A stretch of 64,000 nt of DNA, taken from contig OY970187.1 of assembly GCA_963708165.1 (NCBI GenBank), forward strand, positions 1,302,001-1,366,000, given 5' to 3'. The translations under genes were made by a program, and so were the position numbers. The notes under the pieces were generated by a model, which had not been told where the DNA came from, did not search any database, and was given only the letters and a program-made list of their open reading frames with translations. The stretch is from Rubricoccus sp963708165 (GTDB lineage: Bacteria; Bacteroidota; Rhodothermia; Rhodothermales; Rubricoccaceae). Below are positions 31,393 through 39,910 of this stretch, in pieces (the stretch's first letter is position 1; the number at the start of each line of letters is the position of its first letter).

Positions 31393-32980
31393 GTGCCCGG
31401 TCTGGAGATCGCGCCAGAGGCCGAGCGCGAGCTGACCGACGCGCAGGTGCGCGTGCTGCTGACCTCGGTGCTCGTCGTGGCGACGTGCGGGCTGCTCTAC
31501 GAGCTCATCGTCGGCACGCTGTCCTCGTACCTGCTGGGCAACTCGACGCTGCACTTCTCGCTCACCATCGGCGGGTTCATGACCGCGATGGGCGTGGGCT
31601 CGCTGGTCTCGCGGCGCATCCACGGCGATCCGCTGGTGTGGTTCGTGGGCGTCGAGCTGGCGATCGGCGTCGCGGGCGGAAGCAGCGCGGCGGCGCTCTA
31701 CTGGGCCTACAGCTATGCGCCTCTGGCGTATCACGCCGTGATGGCCGCGGCCGTCCTGGTGATCGGCATTCTGGTCGGGCTGGAGATTCCGCTCGTGGCG
31801 CGCGTGCTGGACATGGCCGGGCGCCAGAGGCGCGACACGGTCGCGAACGTACTCGCGGTGGACTACCTCGGCGCGCTGCTCGCGGCGCTCGCGTTTCCAC
31901 TTCTGCTGCTGCCCACGCTCGGCGTGCTGCAGGACGGCGTTCGTGACCGGCGCCATCAACCTCGGCGTGGTCGTGGCGTGCCTGTGGGCGTTCCGCAGGC
32001 TCCTGCGGCGCCAGAAGGCGTGGCGGCCTCTGGCGTTCGCGACCGTTCTGCTGGGCGTGCCTCTCGCTGCGGGCGCCGTGGGCGCGAACTGGCTGGCCGA
32101 CGTGTTCGAGGCCAAGCTCTACCGCGCGCCAATCGTGTTCACCGAGCAGTCGGCGTACCAGCGGCTCGTCGTCACGCGCTCGCGCCAGGGCGACACGCGC
32201 CTGTTCCTGGACGGCGCGCTCCAGTTCGCGACGTCCGACGAGTACCGCTACCACGAGTCGCTCGTGCACCCCGCGATGGCGCTCGCGCCGCGGCGCCAGA
32301 GGATCCTACTTTTGGGCGGTGGCGACGGCCTCGCCACCCGCGAGATTCTGAAATGGCCCGAGGTCGAACGCGTCACGCTGGTCGACCTCGACCCGGCCGT
32401 AACCGACCTCGCGCAGCGCCACCCTGCCCTGCTCGCCGCTAACGAAGGCGCACTCGCCGATCCCCGCGTCGAGATCGTCAACACGGACGCCTACCTCTTT
32501 CTGGACGACTCGCCTCTGGCGTTCGACGTGATCCTGGTAGACCTGCCGGACCCCAACCACGAGTCGCTCGCCAAGCTCTACAGCCGTCCGTTCTACGCGC
32601 TCCTGCGCCAGAGGCTGGGCGCAGGCGCGATGGTCGCCGTGCAGTCCACCTCGCCGTACTTCGCGCGCGAGGCGTTCTGGAGCATCGTCGCCACAGCCGA
32701 GGCCGCGGATCTGCACCCCGTCCCGTACCACGTTTACGTTCCCAGCTTCGGCGACTGGGGCTTTTTCCTGGGCTCGACGCACGCGGTCAACCCGGAGCGC
32801 CTCGCCGCCCGTCTCCAGCCTCTGGCGGGACCGCCGTTGCGCTTTCTCACGCCAGAGGCCTTTGCCGCCGCGCAGACGTTCTCGCCCGACATCGCGCGCC
32901 CAGACGGCGTGGAGGTCAACTCGCTGGACGATCCGGTCCTGCTCGACTATTACCAGAAGGGGTGGGCGCGATGGCAATGA
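31393..32980 (+). CDS. membrane-fused spermidine-synthase-like protein (operon gene 5), one frame break
   Basis: About 529 residues. The N-terminal half has about seven transmembrane helices (LLTSVLVVATCGLLYELIVG first, GVPLAAGAVGANWLA last). The C-terminal half is an aminopropyltransferase fold with LLLGGGDGLATREILKW, VDLDPAVTDLA and DVILVDLPDPNHE, the AdoMet and polyamine binding motifs. The halves lie in different frames and join near 31932, where LGVLQ should run into TAFVTGAINL. The GTG start at 31393 is uncertain. Together with the AdoMet decarboxylase downstream this could make decarboxylated AdoMet and transfer aminopropyl groups at the membrane. Confidence 0.78.
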
Positions 32981-33298
32981 GTGAGTTCCAAGTTGCGGGT
33001 GCGCTTCGCGGGCCTAACGGCTCCGAGTTTCGGGTTGCAGTCCCTACCACGCCTCTGGCGCCAGAGGCCTCTGGCGGACACCAGGCCTCTGGCGACGGAC
33101 CACACCCTCGATCCAACGCGCCTGTGACGGCGGTTGGATCTGTCCCACATCGGGATACCCCAGATCCGGACCCTGCGGGCTTTCAGCGGAGACGAGCGCG
33201 GTGTGATTGTCCCCCTTGACAAGAGGGACAGCTTTGAGACCGAACGGGAGCAAAGCGGGGGGTATTCCCAGGAAACCTCGGCCTCGCCAGGGGCCAGC
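32981..33298. other. structured intergenic region before AdoMet decarboxylase
   Basis: 318 bases: degenerate heptamer array (32983-33040), two overlapping motif palindromes (33051-33076) and a hairpin GTCCCCCTTGACAAGAGGGAC near 33208-33228 followed by a GGGGGG tract. TTGACA inside the hairpin could be a -35 box but I see no matching -10. Possibly a leader controlling the decarboxylase. Confidence 0.5.
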
Positions 33299-33736
33299 GT
33301 GTACCCCTATCAGCCCGCCGGAGGTCACCACCTGCTGGCCGACTTCTGGGTCTCCGATCCCGAGCCGCTGCGCCGTGTCGCGATGTGGAAAGCGCTGCTG
33401 CCCGAGGCCTGCCGCGACGCGGGCGCGACGGTTCTGGCCGCGCGCTTCCACCAGTTCGAGCCCGAGGGCGTAACTGGCATCGTGCTGCTCGCCGAATCCC
33501 ACGCGAGCCTCCACACGTGGCCCGAAGCTGGGCTCGTCACGCTCGACGTGTTCACCTGCGGCGCGCTGGACGCGCACGCCATCGTCGACCGCATCCGAAC
33601 CGCGCTCGCGCCCGTACGAGAGCGCGTCACCGAAGTCACCCGAGGCGACCGAGCCACCCAACAGGCGCACGCCGCCAGAGGCCTGGCCTCTGGCGAAACG
33701 CCGCATTCCGACGCCTCTGGCGTACCCTCTCCGTAA
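33299..33736 (+). CDS. speH: S-adenosylmethionine decarboxylase proenzyme (operon gene 6)
   Basis: About 145 residues from GTG at 33299, just before the conserved GGHHLLADFW. Self-cleavage should occur between Glu and Ser in LLAESHASLHTWPE, producing the pyruvoyl group. VTLDVFTCG follows as in SpeH. The enzyme makes the aminopropyl donor for spermidine synthase, and the likely user is the gene upstream. A 40-residue tail (GDRATQQAHAARGLASGE and beyond) is longer than usual and partly made of motif-encoded tripeptides. The frame is open further upstream but lacks similarity. Confidence 0.88.
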   Translation: MYPYQPAGGHHLLADFWVSDPEPLRRVAMWKALLPEACRDAGATVLAARFHQFEPEGVTGIVLLAESHASLHTWPEAGLVTLDVFTCGALDAHAIVDRIRTALAPVRERVTEVTRGDRATQQAHAARGLASGETPHSDASGVPSP

Positions 33737-33763
33737 ACCAACCGCCCAGACGGGCACCGACAC

Positions 33764-34888
33764 ATGGGACTCATGGACCGGCTCAAAAATGAGCTTATCG
33801 ACGTTATCGAATGGACCGATGACAGCCGCGACACCATCGTGTGGCGGTTTCCACGCCATGGCAACGAGATCAAATCCGGCGCGATGCTGACGGTCCGCGA
33901 GGGCCAGACGGCCGTGTTCGTGGACGAAGGCCAGCTCGCCGACGTGTTCACGCCCGGCACCTACGAGCTAACCACGGCCAACATGCCGATCCTGACGACG
34001 CTCGAAAGCTGGAAGTACGGCTTCGAGAGCCCGTTCAAGGCCGAGGTCTACTTCGTCAACACGCGGCGCTTCACCAACCAGAAGTGGGGCACGAAAAACC
34101 CCATCATGCTCCGCGACCCGGAGTTCGGCCCGACGCGCCTGCGCGCCTTCGGCACGTTCACGTTTCGCGTGACCGATGCTGATACGTTCATGACCGAGGT
34201 CGTGGGCACGAGCGGCGACGTGAGCACGCCCGAGATCGCAGACCACATTCGCAACCTCGTCGTCTCGCGCTTCACCGAAGCGCTCGGTGAGGCCAAGCTG
34301 GCGGCACTCGATCTCGCGGCCAACTACTCCGAACTGGGGAGCGCGCTCGGCGGCAAGATGACGGAGTCCATGGAGGACTACGGCATCGAGCTCAAGGACC
34401 TGATGGTGGAGAACATCTCGCTCCCGCCAGAGGTGGAGAAGGCGATGGACGAGCGCACCAGCATGGGCGTGATCGGCAATCTGGGCGCGTACACGCAGTT
34501 TCAGACCGCGAAGGCGATGGAGGCCGCAGCTTCCAATCCCGGCGGAGGCGTCGCCGCCGCTGGCGTCGGCATGGGCGCAGGCATGGCGATGGCGCAGGGC
34601 ATGGCTCAGAGCATGGCCCAGCCCGGCCAGCAGGTCGGCGGCATGGCCTCTGGCGGGGCCGTCCCTCCTCCTCCGCCAGCGGCTCCCAGCTTCCACGTGA
34701 GCAAGGGCGGCCAGACCGCCGGCCCGTTCACGATGGAGCAGCTCAAATCGCAGGCCGCCTCTGGCGAGCTCACGCGCGAGAGCCATGTCTGGCGCGAGGG
34801 CATGGACGGCTGGAAGACGGCAGGCGAGGTCGAGGCCATGCGCGCCGTCTTCGGTGCCGTGCCGCCGCCACCACCGCCCGCGGCGTAA
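33764..34888 (+). CDS. SPFH-domain protein with C-terminal GYF_2 domain (operon gene 7)
   Basis: 374 residues. The SPFH/virion-core-like domain covers about 1-260 (VWRFPRHGNEIKSGAMLTVREGQTAVF, DVFTPGTYELTT). A Met/Ala/Gly linker and Pro tract follow, then a GYF_2 domain (FHVSKGGQTAGPFTMEQL, GMDGWKTAGEV) that usually binds Pro-rich or membrane partners. SPFH proteins form membrane-associated rings. Fused or adjacent to DUF4178/DUF350 and polyamine genes it suggests a membrane-domain complex. An inverted motif pair (34898-34925) follows and may end the operon. Confidence 0.82.
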   Translation: MGLMDRLKNELIDVIEWTDDSRDTIVWRFPRHGNEIKSGAMLTVREGQTAVFVDEGQLADVFTPGTYELTTANMPILTTLESWKYGFESPFKAEVYFVNTRRFTNQKWGTKNPIMLRDPEFGPTRLRAFGTFTFRVTDADTFMTEVVGTSGDVSTPEIADHIRNLVVSRFTEALGEAKLAALDLAANYSELGSALGGKMTESMEDYGIELKDLMVENISLPPEVEKAMDERTSMGVIGNLGAYTQFQTAKAMEAAASNPGGGVAAAGVGMGAGMAMAQGMAQSMAQPGQQVGGMASGGAVPPPPPAAPSFHVSKGGQTAGPFTMEQLKSQAASGELTRESHVWREGMDGWKTAGEVEAMRAVFGAVPPPPPPAA

Positions 34889-34897
34889 GCCACAGGC

Positions 34898-34925
34898 CTC
34901 TGGCGCGACAGGTTCGCCAGAGGCA
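34898..34925. repeat. hairpin made of two inverted motif copies
   Basis: GCCTCTGGCG and CGCCAGAGGC flank nine bases just after the SPFH gene. No T-tract is present. Confidence 0.6.
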
Positions 34926-35024
34926 CGGACAGTCGCGTAAGCGAGACCCTGAATTAATGCGTGCGCCCTTGCGGATTGCCTCCGCAGGGGCGTACTTGTC
35001 TCACTCTAGCCCACCGGTGCCGCC

Positions 35025-36029
35025 ATGGACCGCCTGACCCGCTCCCGCCTCGCCCGTTGCACGGGCCTGCTCACGGTGATCGCGATGGGTGTTGTGATGG
35101 CGCCAGAGGCCTCGGCGCAGGGCTCCTTCGAGACGCTGGACCCGTTCTATGGCGGCGAAAGCGCGCGGCAGAGCTTCTACGACGGCTTCGCGGTCTCCGG
35201 AGAGGTGACCTACCGTGAGCGCGATCTGCTCGGCGTGTCGGAGCCGGGAGCCCCAATTGCCGACCTGGCCGTCGCGGCCCGCATCGACTACGCGCTGCTG
35301 CCGCAGGTCAACGTCTCGGCCGTCGCAGACCTATCCGGCGCCGCCTCACGGCGCGGACCGCTAGGACTGAGTTGGGTCGTCGTCAAGCCGTACTGGCGCA
35401 ACGAGAGCACAGACTATGCGGTGCGCATCGCCGTAGACCCGGTGAGCGAGGGCAGCCTGGGCTTCCGCCAGACGGACGTCGCATTTCTCTCCTCGACGGC
35501 TCTCTCGCCAGAGGTCACGTCAGACTTTGCCATCGGCATCCGGCGCGTCCGCACCGGCTACGTCGAAACTGCGGAGGCTGCGCAGGCGCTTCGCGCCTAC
35601 ACCGGCGGCGGCACAGCCACCGACCCCGAGCAGGCACCGCTGCCGAGCACGAGTCTTCTCAAAGCCGTGGACGACCGCGTGCGGCTCTTCGGACAGGAGA
35701 TCCGCGGCTCGTGGGGCTACAACGTCCTCTTTGACCCGGCGGGAAGCCGCATCACGGGCGCCCTTGTGGCCGAGGCCGGTGACTACACGCTCGTCCGCTC
35801 CAGCAGCGAAGGCACAGCCTCTGGCGACGACGACGGGGCAACGCCAGAGCGCATCCGCAGTGGCATCGCGTGGGCACGCGTCGGCATCGAGTTCAACCGG
35901 CCGAGCTACGTGCTCGCGCCGTTTGTGAGCGTGCCGATGGTGACGTACGCGAGCGTGAGCGGCGAGCCGGTGCGCCACGGTCCGCGCCCGGACAAGACGC
36001 GGTTCGGCGTCCGCGTGATGCTGCGGTAG
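35025..36029 (+). CDS. exported beta-rich protein, probably outer-membrane barrel
   Basis: 334 residues with an N-terminal signal (TGLLTVIAMGVVMAPEASAQ). The mature protein has many alternating strands, including ADLAVAARIDYALLPQVNVSAVADL and TRFGVRVMLR at the C-terminus, the last ending in Arg rather than Phe. A transporter or surface barrel is likely. I do not recognise the family. It is in the same orientation as the polyamine operon, 136 nt downstream, but separated by a hairpin. Confidence 0.65.
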   Translation: MDRLTRSRLARCTGLLTVIAMGVVMAPEASAQGSFETLDPFYGGESARQSFYDGFAVSGEVTYRERDLLGVSEPGAPIADLAVAARIDYALLPQVNVSAVADLSGAASRRGPLGLSWVVVKPYWRNESTDYAVRIAVDPVSEGSLGFRQTDVAFLSSTALSPEVTSDFAIGIRRVRTGYVETAEAAQALRAYTGGGTATDPEQAPLPSTSLLKAVDDRVRLFGQEIRGSWGYNVLFDPAGSRITGALVAEAGDYTLVRSSSEGTASGDDDGATPERIRSGIAWARVGIEFNRPSYVLAPFVSVPMVTYASVSGEPVRHGPRPDKTRFGVRVMLR

Positions 36030-36141
36030 AGAGGATAGGGGATGAGGGAAGGGGGATGGGCAGAGGACGCTTTCGCCAGAGGCCTCTGGCGTGGCTTGCG
36101 GCGTAAGGGCGTAAGATGTCTCTCCATTTCAGACCGGCTGT

Positions 36142-36666
36142 ATGCGCGCTCTCCTGCTCAGTCTTCTCCTCGCGATTCCCTTCGCCACGCCTCTGGCGCA
36201 GACCTCGCCAGAGACTGTGCAGAGCGTCATCGTAGTCCGCTCCGCACCAGAAGTGGAGGTTGAAGCCTTCGCGCTCTCGCCAGAGGCGGTAGAAGATCTA
36301 GATCCGCTCGCCAGGAACGTGCTCATCACCGCGCTGGCGGCGACCGGTGCGTACATCGCGGGTGGAGCCTTGGGATACCAGATGGGCGCGGGAATGGACG
36401 AGAACACAGACGGCGACGAGTTCTTCATTTCAGAAAAGGGGATCTACGGAATCGCAATCCTCGGCACCGCCGCGAGTGGCCTGGCAGCCCATCTCACGAG
36501 CCGTCAGGAAGACCCGCTCTGGCGCACAGTGTTGGTGCCTCTGGCGGTGCAAGGCGTCTTCATCGCGGGGGCCCACGCGTTTCTCAGCACGCAGGAGGGA
36601 ACGGTCGCGTTGGGCGCGCCGCCTGTCGCGGTCGTGTTCAGCACGTCGATGGCGCTCTGGGACTGA
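36142..36666 (+). CDS. exported small membrane protein of unknown function
   Basis: 174 residues: signal peptide (ALLLSLLLAIPFATPLAQ), then a stretch with three hydrophobic segments (LITALAATGAYIAGGALGYQ, GIAILGTAASGLAAHL, LVPLAVQGVFIAGAHAFL). The acidic DENTDGDEFF may bind cations. No family recognised. Its stop is followed at once by an inverted motif pair. Confidence 0.6.
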   Translation: MRALLLSLLLAIPFATPLAQTSPETVQSVIVVRSAPEVEVEAFALSPEAVEDLDPLARNVLITALAATGAYIAGGALGYQMGAGMDENTDGDEFFISEKGIYGIAILGTAASGLAAHLTSRQEDPLWRTVLVPLAVQGVFIAGAHAFLSTQEGTVALGAPPVAVVFSTSMALWD

Positions 36667-36769
36667 CGCCAGAGGCCTCTGGTGGAGTACGAAGCTGATG
36701 CGCTGCCCCGCTGCCAGGACGCCGCGCGCGCCTCTGGCGTAGACTGCGCGCCCTCTCCCCCTCTCTCGC

Positions 36770-37279
36770 GTGCGCCTCGGCATCGTCTCGGACACCCACG
36801 GCTACTACGACCCCGAACTGGACGACGTGCTCGCGCCGTGCGACCTGATTTTGCACGCGGGCGACGTGGGCGGCGACGGCACCATTCTGGACCGTCTGGC
36901 GGAGATCGCGCCGGTCCACGCGGTCTGGGGCAACATAGACGGGCGCTACATCCGCGAACGGACGGAGGAGCACGCGCGCTTTCAGGCGGGCGGGATGCGG
37001 ATCTGGATGACGCACATCGGCGGCCACCCGAAGCGGTGGGCCAAGGGCATCGGCCCGGCGCTGCGCTCGGAGTGGCCCGACATCTTCGTGTGCGGCCACA
37101 GCCACATTCTGCGCGTCGAGCGCGTGCACAGCCTCGGCGGGATGCTCTACATCAACCCCGGTGCGGCGGGCCGCCAGGGCTTCCACCAAGTGCGGACGTG
37201 CCTGCGGCTGCGCGTGGAAGGCGGCAAGGCGATGGACGCGGAGGTGGTTCACCTGGGCGAGCGGCACGTGGCGGGATAG
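36770..37279 (+). CDS. YfcE/MJ0936-family phosphodiesterase
   Basis: 169 residues from GTG, fitting the small calcineurin-like family. Metal motifs are GIVSDTHGYY, LHAGDVGG, WGNIDG, THIGGHP and VCGHSHIL with NPGAAG at the end. Members hydrolyse phosphodiesters in vitro and their cellular substrates are unknown. The downstream gap holds the heptamer-palindrome element. Confidence 0.88.
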   Translation: MRLGIVSDTHGYYDPELDDVLAPCDLILHAGDVGGDGTILDRLAEIAPVHAVWGNIDGRYIRERTEEHARFQAGGMRIWMTHIGGHPKRWAKGIGPALRSEWPDIFVCGHSHILRVERVHSLGGMLYINPGAAGRQGFHQVRTCLRLRVEGGKAMDAEVVHLGERHVAG

Positions 37280-37280
37280 G

Positions 37281-37346
37281 GGTTCTGGGTTCTGGGTTCT
37301 GGGTTCTGGGTAAAGCTGCCGGTCACCCGCCTCTGGCGCCAGAGGC
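37281..37346. repeat. composite heptamer-AAGCTGCC-palindrome element
   Basis: A tandem GGTTCTG array (37281-37310), the tail TAAAGCTGCC (37311-37320) and a perfect motif palindrome (37329-37346). The same order recurs near 23841 and 43109, and near 61491 with a degenerate palindrome. Confidence 0.8.
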
Positions 37347-37567
37347 CACCGCGATTCCGTCCATGTCGTCCCTTCCCTCCAGACCGTCACCCCCGACGGA
37401 GCCTGCGACGAGGGATCTCGCAGGACACGCCGCGGCCGCGGTTTCGCCAGAGGCTTTGTCTTTCACCGCGGTTGCCCCTCCGCCTCCGGGAGGCCTCTGG
37501 CGCCAGAGGCGAGCCGTTCCGTATCCCTCCCTCGCGCATCCCTCCATCCCTCCGCTAGCTTCTGGCG

Positions 37568-39190
37568 ATGCCCGCCGACCGCTTCGACGACCTCCCGCTC
37601 GACCCTGAGGGTGCAGCCCAGGCGCTGCTGCTCTCGCTGATGGCGCGCCTGCTCACGGCGCGCGGCCTGGCTGCGCTCGCCGACGACAGCGGCGGGCTCC
37701 GCGTCGTCGCCGCCAGAGGCTTGAGCGGGCTCGACGCGGGCGCGCTTCTCGCGGATGGCGGGCCGGGCACGCTGAAGCGGCACGGAATCGTGCTCGCGTT
37801 GCCACTGAGGCACGGCGACGAAACCGTCGGGCTGGTGGCGCTGGGCGAGAAAGCGACGGGGACCGCGTACGAGGCGAGCGAGATCGCGATCGCGCGGTCG
37901 CTCGCGAGTGCCTGCGCGGCGTCGATCCGCGCAGCGCAAGCCGCGGGCGCCCTCGCCGACGCCAACAAGCGCCTCGCGGGGCGGGCGCAGGAACTGGCAA
38001 CGCTGTTCGAACTCGCGCAGGCCTTTGGCGCCGCGCTCGACCGCGACGCCGTGCTGCGCCGGTTGGGCTTCGCGCTGATGGGCCAGCTCGTCGTCTCGCG
38101 CGCCGCCGTCGCGCTGGTGCAACCCGACGGCTCGCTGAGCGTCGCGGGCTCGTGGGGCGTCTCGGCCTCTGGCGAGGTCCCGGCGCGGCTTCTGGCACTT
38201 ACAGCACCCGAGGCGTACTGCGCCGACGGCTGGGCGTGGGCCGTCCCGCTGCGCGCAGGCGAGGTCGCCAGAGGCGTAATCCTGCTCGGCCCGCGGGCCT
38301 CTGGCGACGGGCTGGACGGGACAGCGTCGGCGTTTGCGGCATCGCTGGCGGCATTGGCGGTGGGCGCGCTGGAAACGGTAGACCGCGTCGCGGAGCGCAT
38401 CGAGGCCGAGCGGATGGAGAGCGAGATGAAGCTCGCGCGGCAGGTGCAGGAGTCGCTCTTGCCCACTCAGCTTCCCACGATCCCCGGCTTGGACGTGGCC
38501 GCGCGGTGGCGGCCCAGCAAAGGCGTCTCCGGCGACGCGTACGACGTGGCGGCGCTCGCCAGCGGCCAGATGCTCGTCGCCGTGGCCGATGTCGTCGGCA
38601 AGGGCATTCCGGCGGCGCTGCTCATGGCGACGCTCCAGGCCAGCATCCACACCATGCGCGACGACCTCGCGGCCGGATTCGGTCTCGCGAGGGCCACAGG
38701 CCGCCTCAACCGCCTGCTCTGCGACGGGACCGAAATCGACCAGTTCGTGACCTTTGCGTGGGCGCTCGTAGACCCCGCCAGAGGCGTCGTGCAATCGGTC
38801 ACCGCTGGTCACCCGGCGCCGCGGCTCGTCAAAGCCTCTGGCGAGATCACGCGGCTGGATGTGGGCGGGCCGCTGCTGGGCGTGATCGCGGACGCGCCGT
38901 ACGCGCAACTGGAGACCCCTTTCGAGCCCGGCGACGCGCTCGTTCTCTTTTCCGACGGCGTCAGCGAAGCGCGCCGGGGCGACGAGGAGTTCGGCGACCA
39001 CGCGCTGGACGCGGCGCTAGATGATCTCGCGGGCCAGCCCGCCGAAGCCATCGTAGACCGCCTGGGCGGTGCGGTGTTGGACTACGCCGAGGAGATTGAT
39101 GATGACCTCACGCTGGTCGCGGTCCGGTGCACGCCTGTGGGTGGCGAGGGATGCGGGACGGAGAAGGACGGCCCCGCGGGATTGGCGTAA
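37568..39190 (+). CDS. GAF + SpoIIE-type PP2C phosphatase
   Basis: 540 residues: two GAF-like regions (about 30-135 and 140-270) joined by a helix, then a PP2C/SpoIIE phosphatase (MKLARQVQESLLPTQLP, KGVSGDAYDV, VADVVGKGIPAALLMA, TAGHPAPRLV, LFSDGVSEARR, EEIDDDLTLVAVR). The acidic metal ligands are all present. Such RsbU-like enzymes dephosphorylate anti-sigma antagonists; no partner genes are nearby. It is soluble. Motif-encoded tripeptides ARG and ASG are frequent in the linkers. Confidence 0.88.
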   Translation: MPADRFDDLPLDPEGAAQALLLSLMARLLTARGLAALADDSGGLRVVAARGLSGLDAGALLADGGPGTLKRHGIVLALPLRHGDETVGLVALGEKATGTAYEASEIAIARSLASACAASIRAAQAAGALADANKRLAGRAQELATLFELAQAFGAALDRDAVLRRLGFALMGQLVVSRAAVALVQPDGSLSVAGSWGVSASGEVPARLLALTAPEAYCADGWAWAVPLRAGEVARGVILLGPRASGDGLDGTASAFAASLAALAVGALETVDRVAERIEAERMESEMKLARQVQESLLPTQLPTIPGLDVAARWRPSKGVSGDAYDVAALASGQMLVAVADVVGKGIPAALLMATLQASIHTMRDDLAAGFGLARATGRLNRLLCDGTEIDQFVTFAWALVDPARGVVQSVTAGHPAPRLVKASGEITRLDVGGPLLGVIADAPYAQLETPFEPGDALVLFSDGVSEARRGDEEFGDHALDAALDDLAGQPAEAIVDRLGGAVLDYAEEIDDDLTLVAVRCTPVGGEGCGTEKDGPAGLA

Positions 39191-39196
39191 GCTTCG

Positions 39197-39214
39197 GCCT
39201 CTGGCGCCAGAGGC
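39197..39214. repeat. 18-bp motif palindrome and motif run
   Basis: GCCTCTGGCGCCAGAGGC after the stop at 39190, followed to 39265 by a tandem run of CGCGCCAGAGGCTACGC units, ending at the trpF stop. Confidence 0.85.
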
Positions 39215-39265
39215 TCACGCCGCGCCAGAGGCTACGCCGCGCCAGAGGCTACGCCGCGCCAGAGG

Positions 39266-39910
39266 CTACGCCGCGCCCATCGCGCGGACAAAGGCACTCA
39301 GCTTCGCCGCGTCGAGCGCGCCGTCCGTGCGCACGCCGGAGCATATGTCGAGCGCGAACGGCCGGACGCGCCGGATCGCCTCTGGCGCGTTGGTCGGGTC
39401 CAGGCCTCCTGCGAGAAAGACAGGCACGTCCAGCGCCGCTACAATCTCGCGGCTGAGGTTCCAGTCGTGCCGCTGACCGGTTCCGCCCAGCACGCGCTCG
39501 GATGGGCGGCCGGAGTCCAGCAAAATGGCGTCGGCCGTGCGCGCGGCCTCTCGCGCCAGAGGCAGCGCCGTTTCGTCCTCGACGTGGACGACCTGAATCG
39601 CCTTGACGCCCAACCGCTGCAGCGCCTCATGAGCCTCTGGCGGTGCCGTGTGGTCCACGAGTTGAACCGCACTCGGGCGGATGCGCGCGGCTTGCTCTGC
39701 CACGCCAGAGGCATCGGTTTGGCTCGTGAGCAGCACGCCCGCGACGGGCGGCGGGACGGCGCGCGCGATGGCAGCGCAGGCCTCGTCCGAGATCACGCCC
39801 GGACCGCTGGGCATTGCCGAGACGAGTCCCACGGCGTCCGCGCCCATCCGGATCGCCAGGCGCGCCTCGGCTACGCTCGCGATGCAGCACACCTTGAGGC
39901 GCGTCCTCAC
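39266..39910 (-). CDS. trpF: phosphoribosylanthranilate isomerase
   Basis: 214 residues from GTG at 39908-39910. TrpF motifs: LKVCCIAS (catalytic Cys region), ADAVGLV, VQLVD, AILLDS, FLAGGLDPTNAPEAI and DICSGVRTDG. It isomerises PRA in tryptophan synthesis. The GTG start overlaps the TGA of the upstream gene by four bases. No other trp genes are present. The catalytic Asp and Cys appear intact. Confidence 0.88.
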   Translation of the reverse strand: MRTRLKVCCIASVAEARLAIRMGADAVGLVSAMPSGPGVISDEACAAIARAVPPPVAGVLLTSQTDASGVAEQAARIRPSAVQLVDHTAPPEAHEALQRLGVKAIQVVHVEDETALPLAREAARTADAILLDSGRPSERVLGGTGQRHDWNLSREIVAALDVPVFLAGGLDPTNAPEAIRRVRPFALDICSGVRTDGALDAAKLSAFVRAMGAA

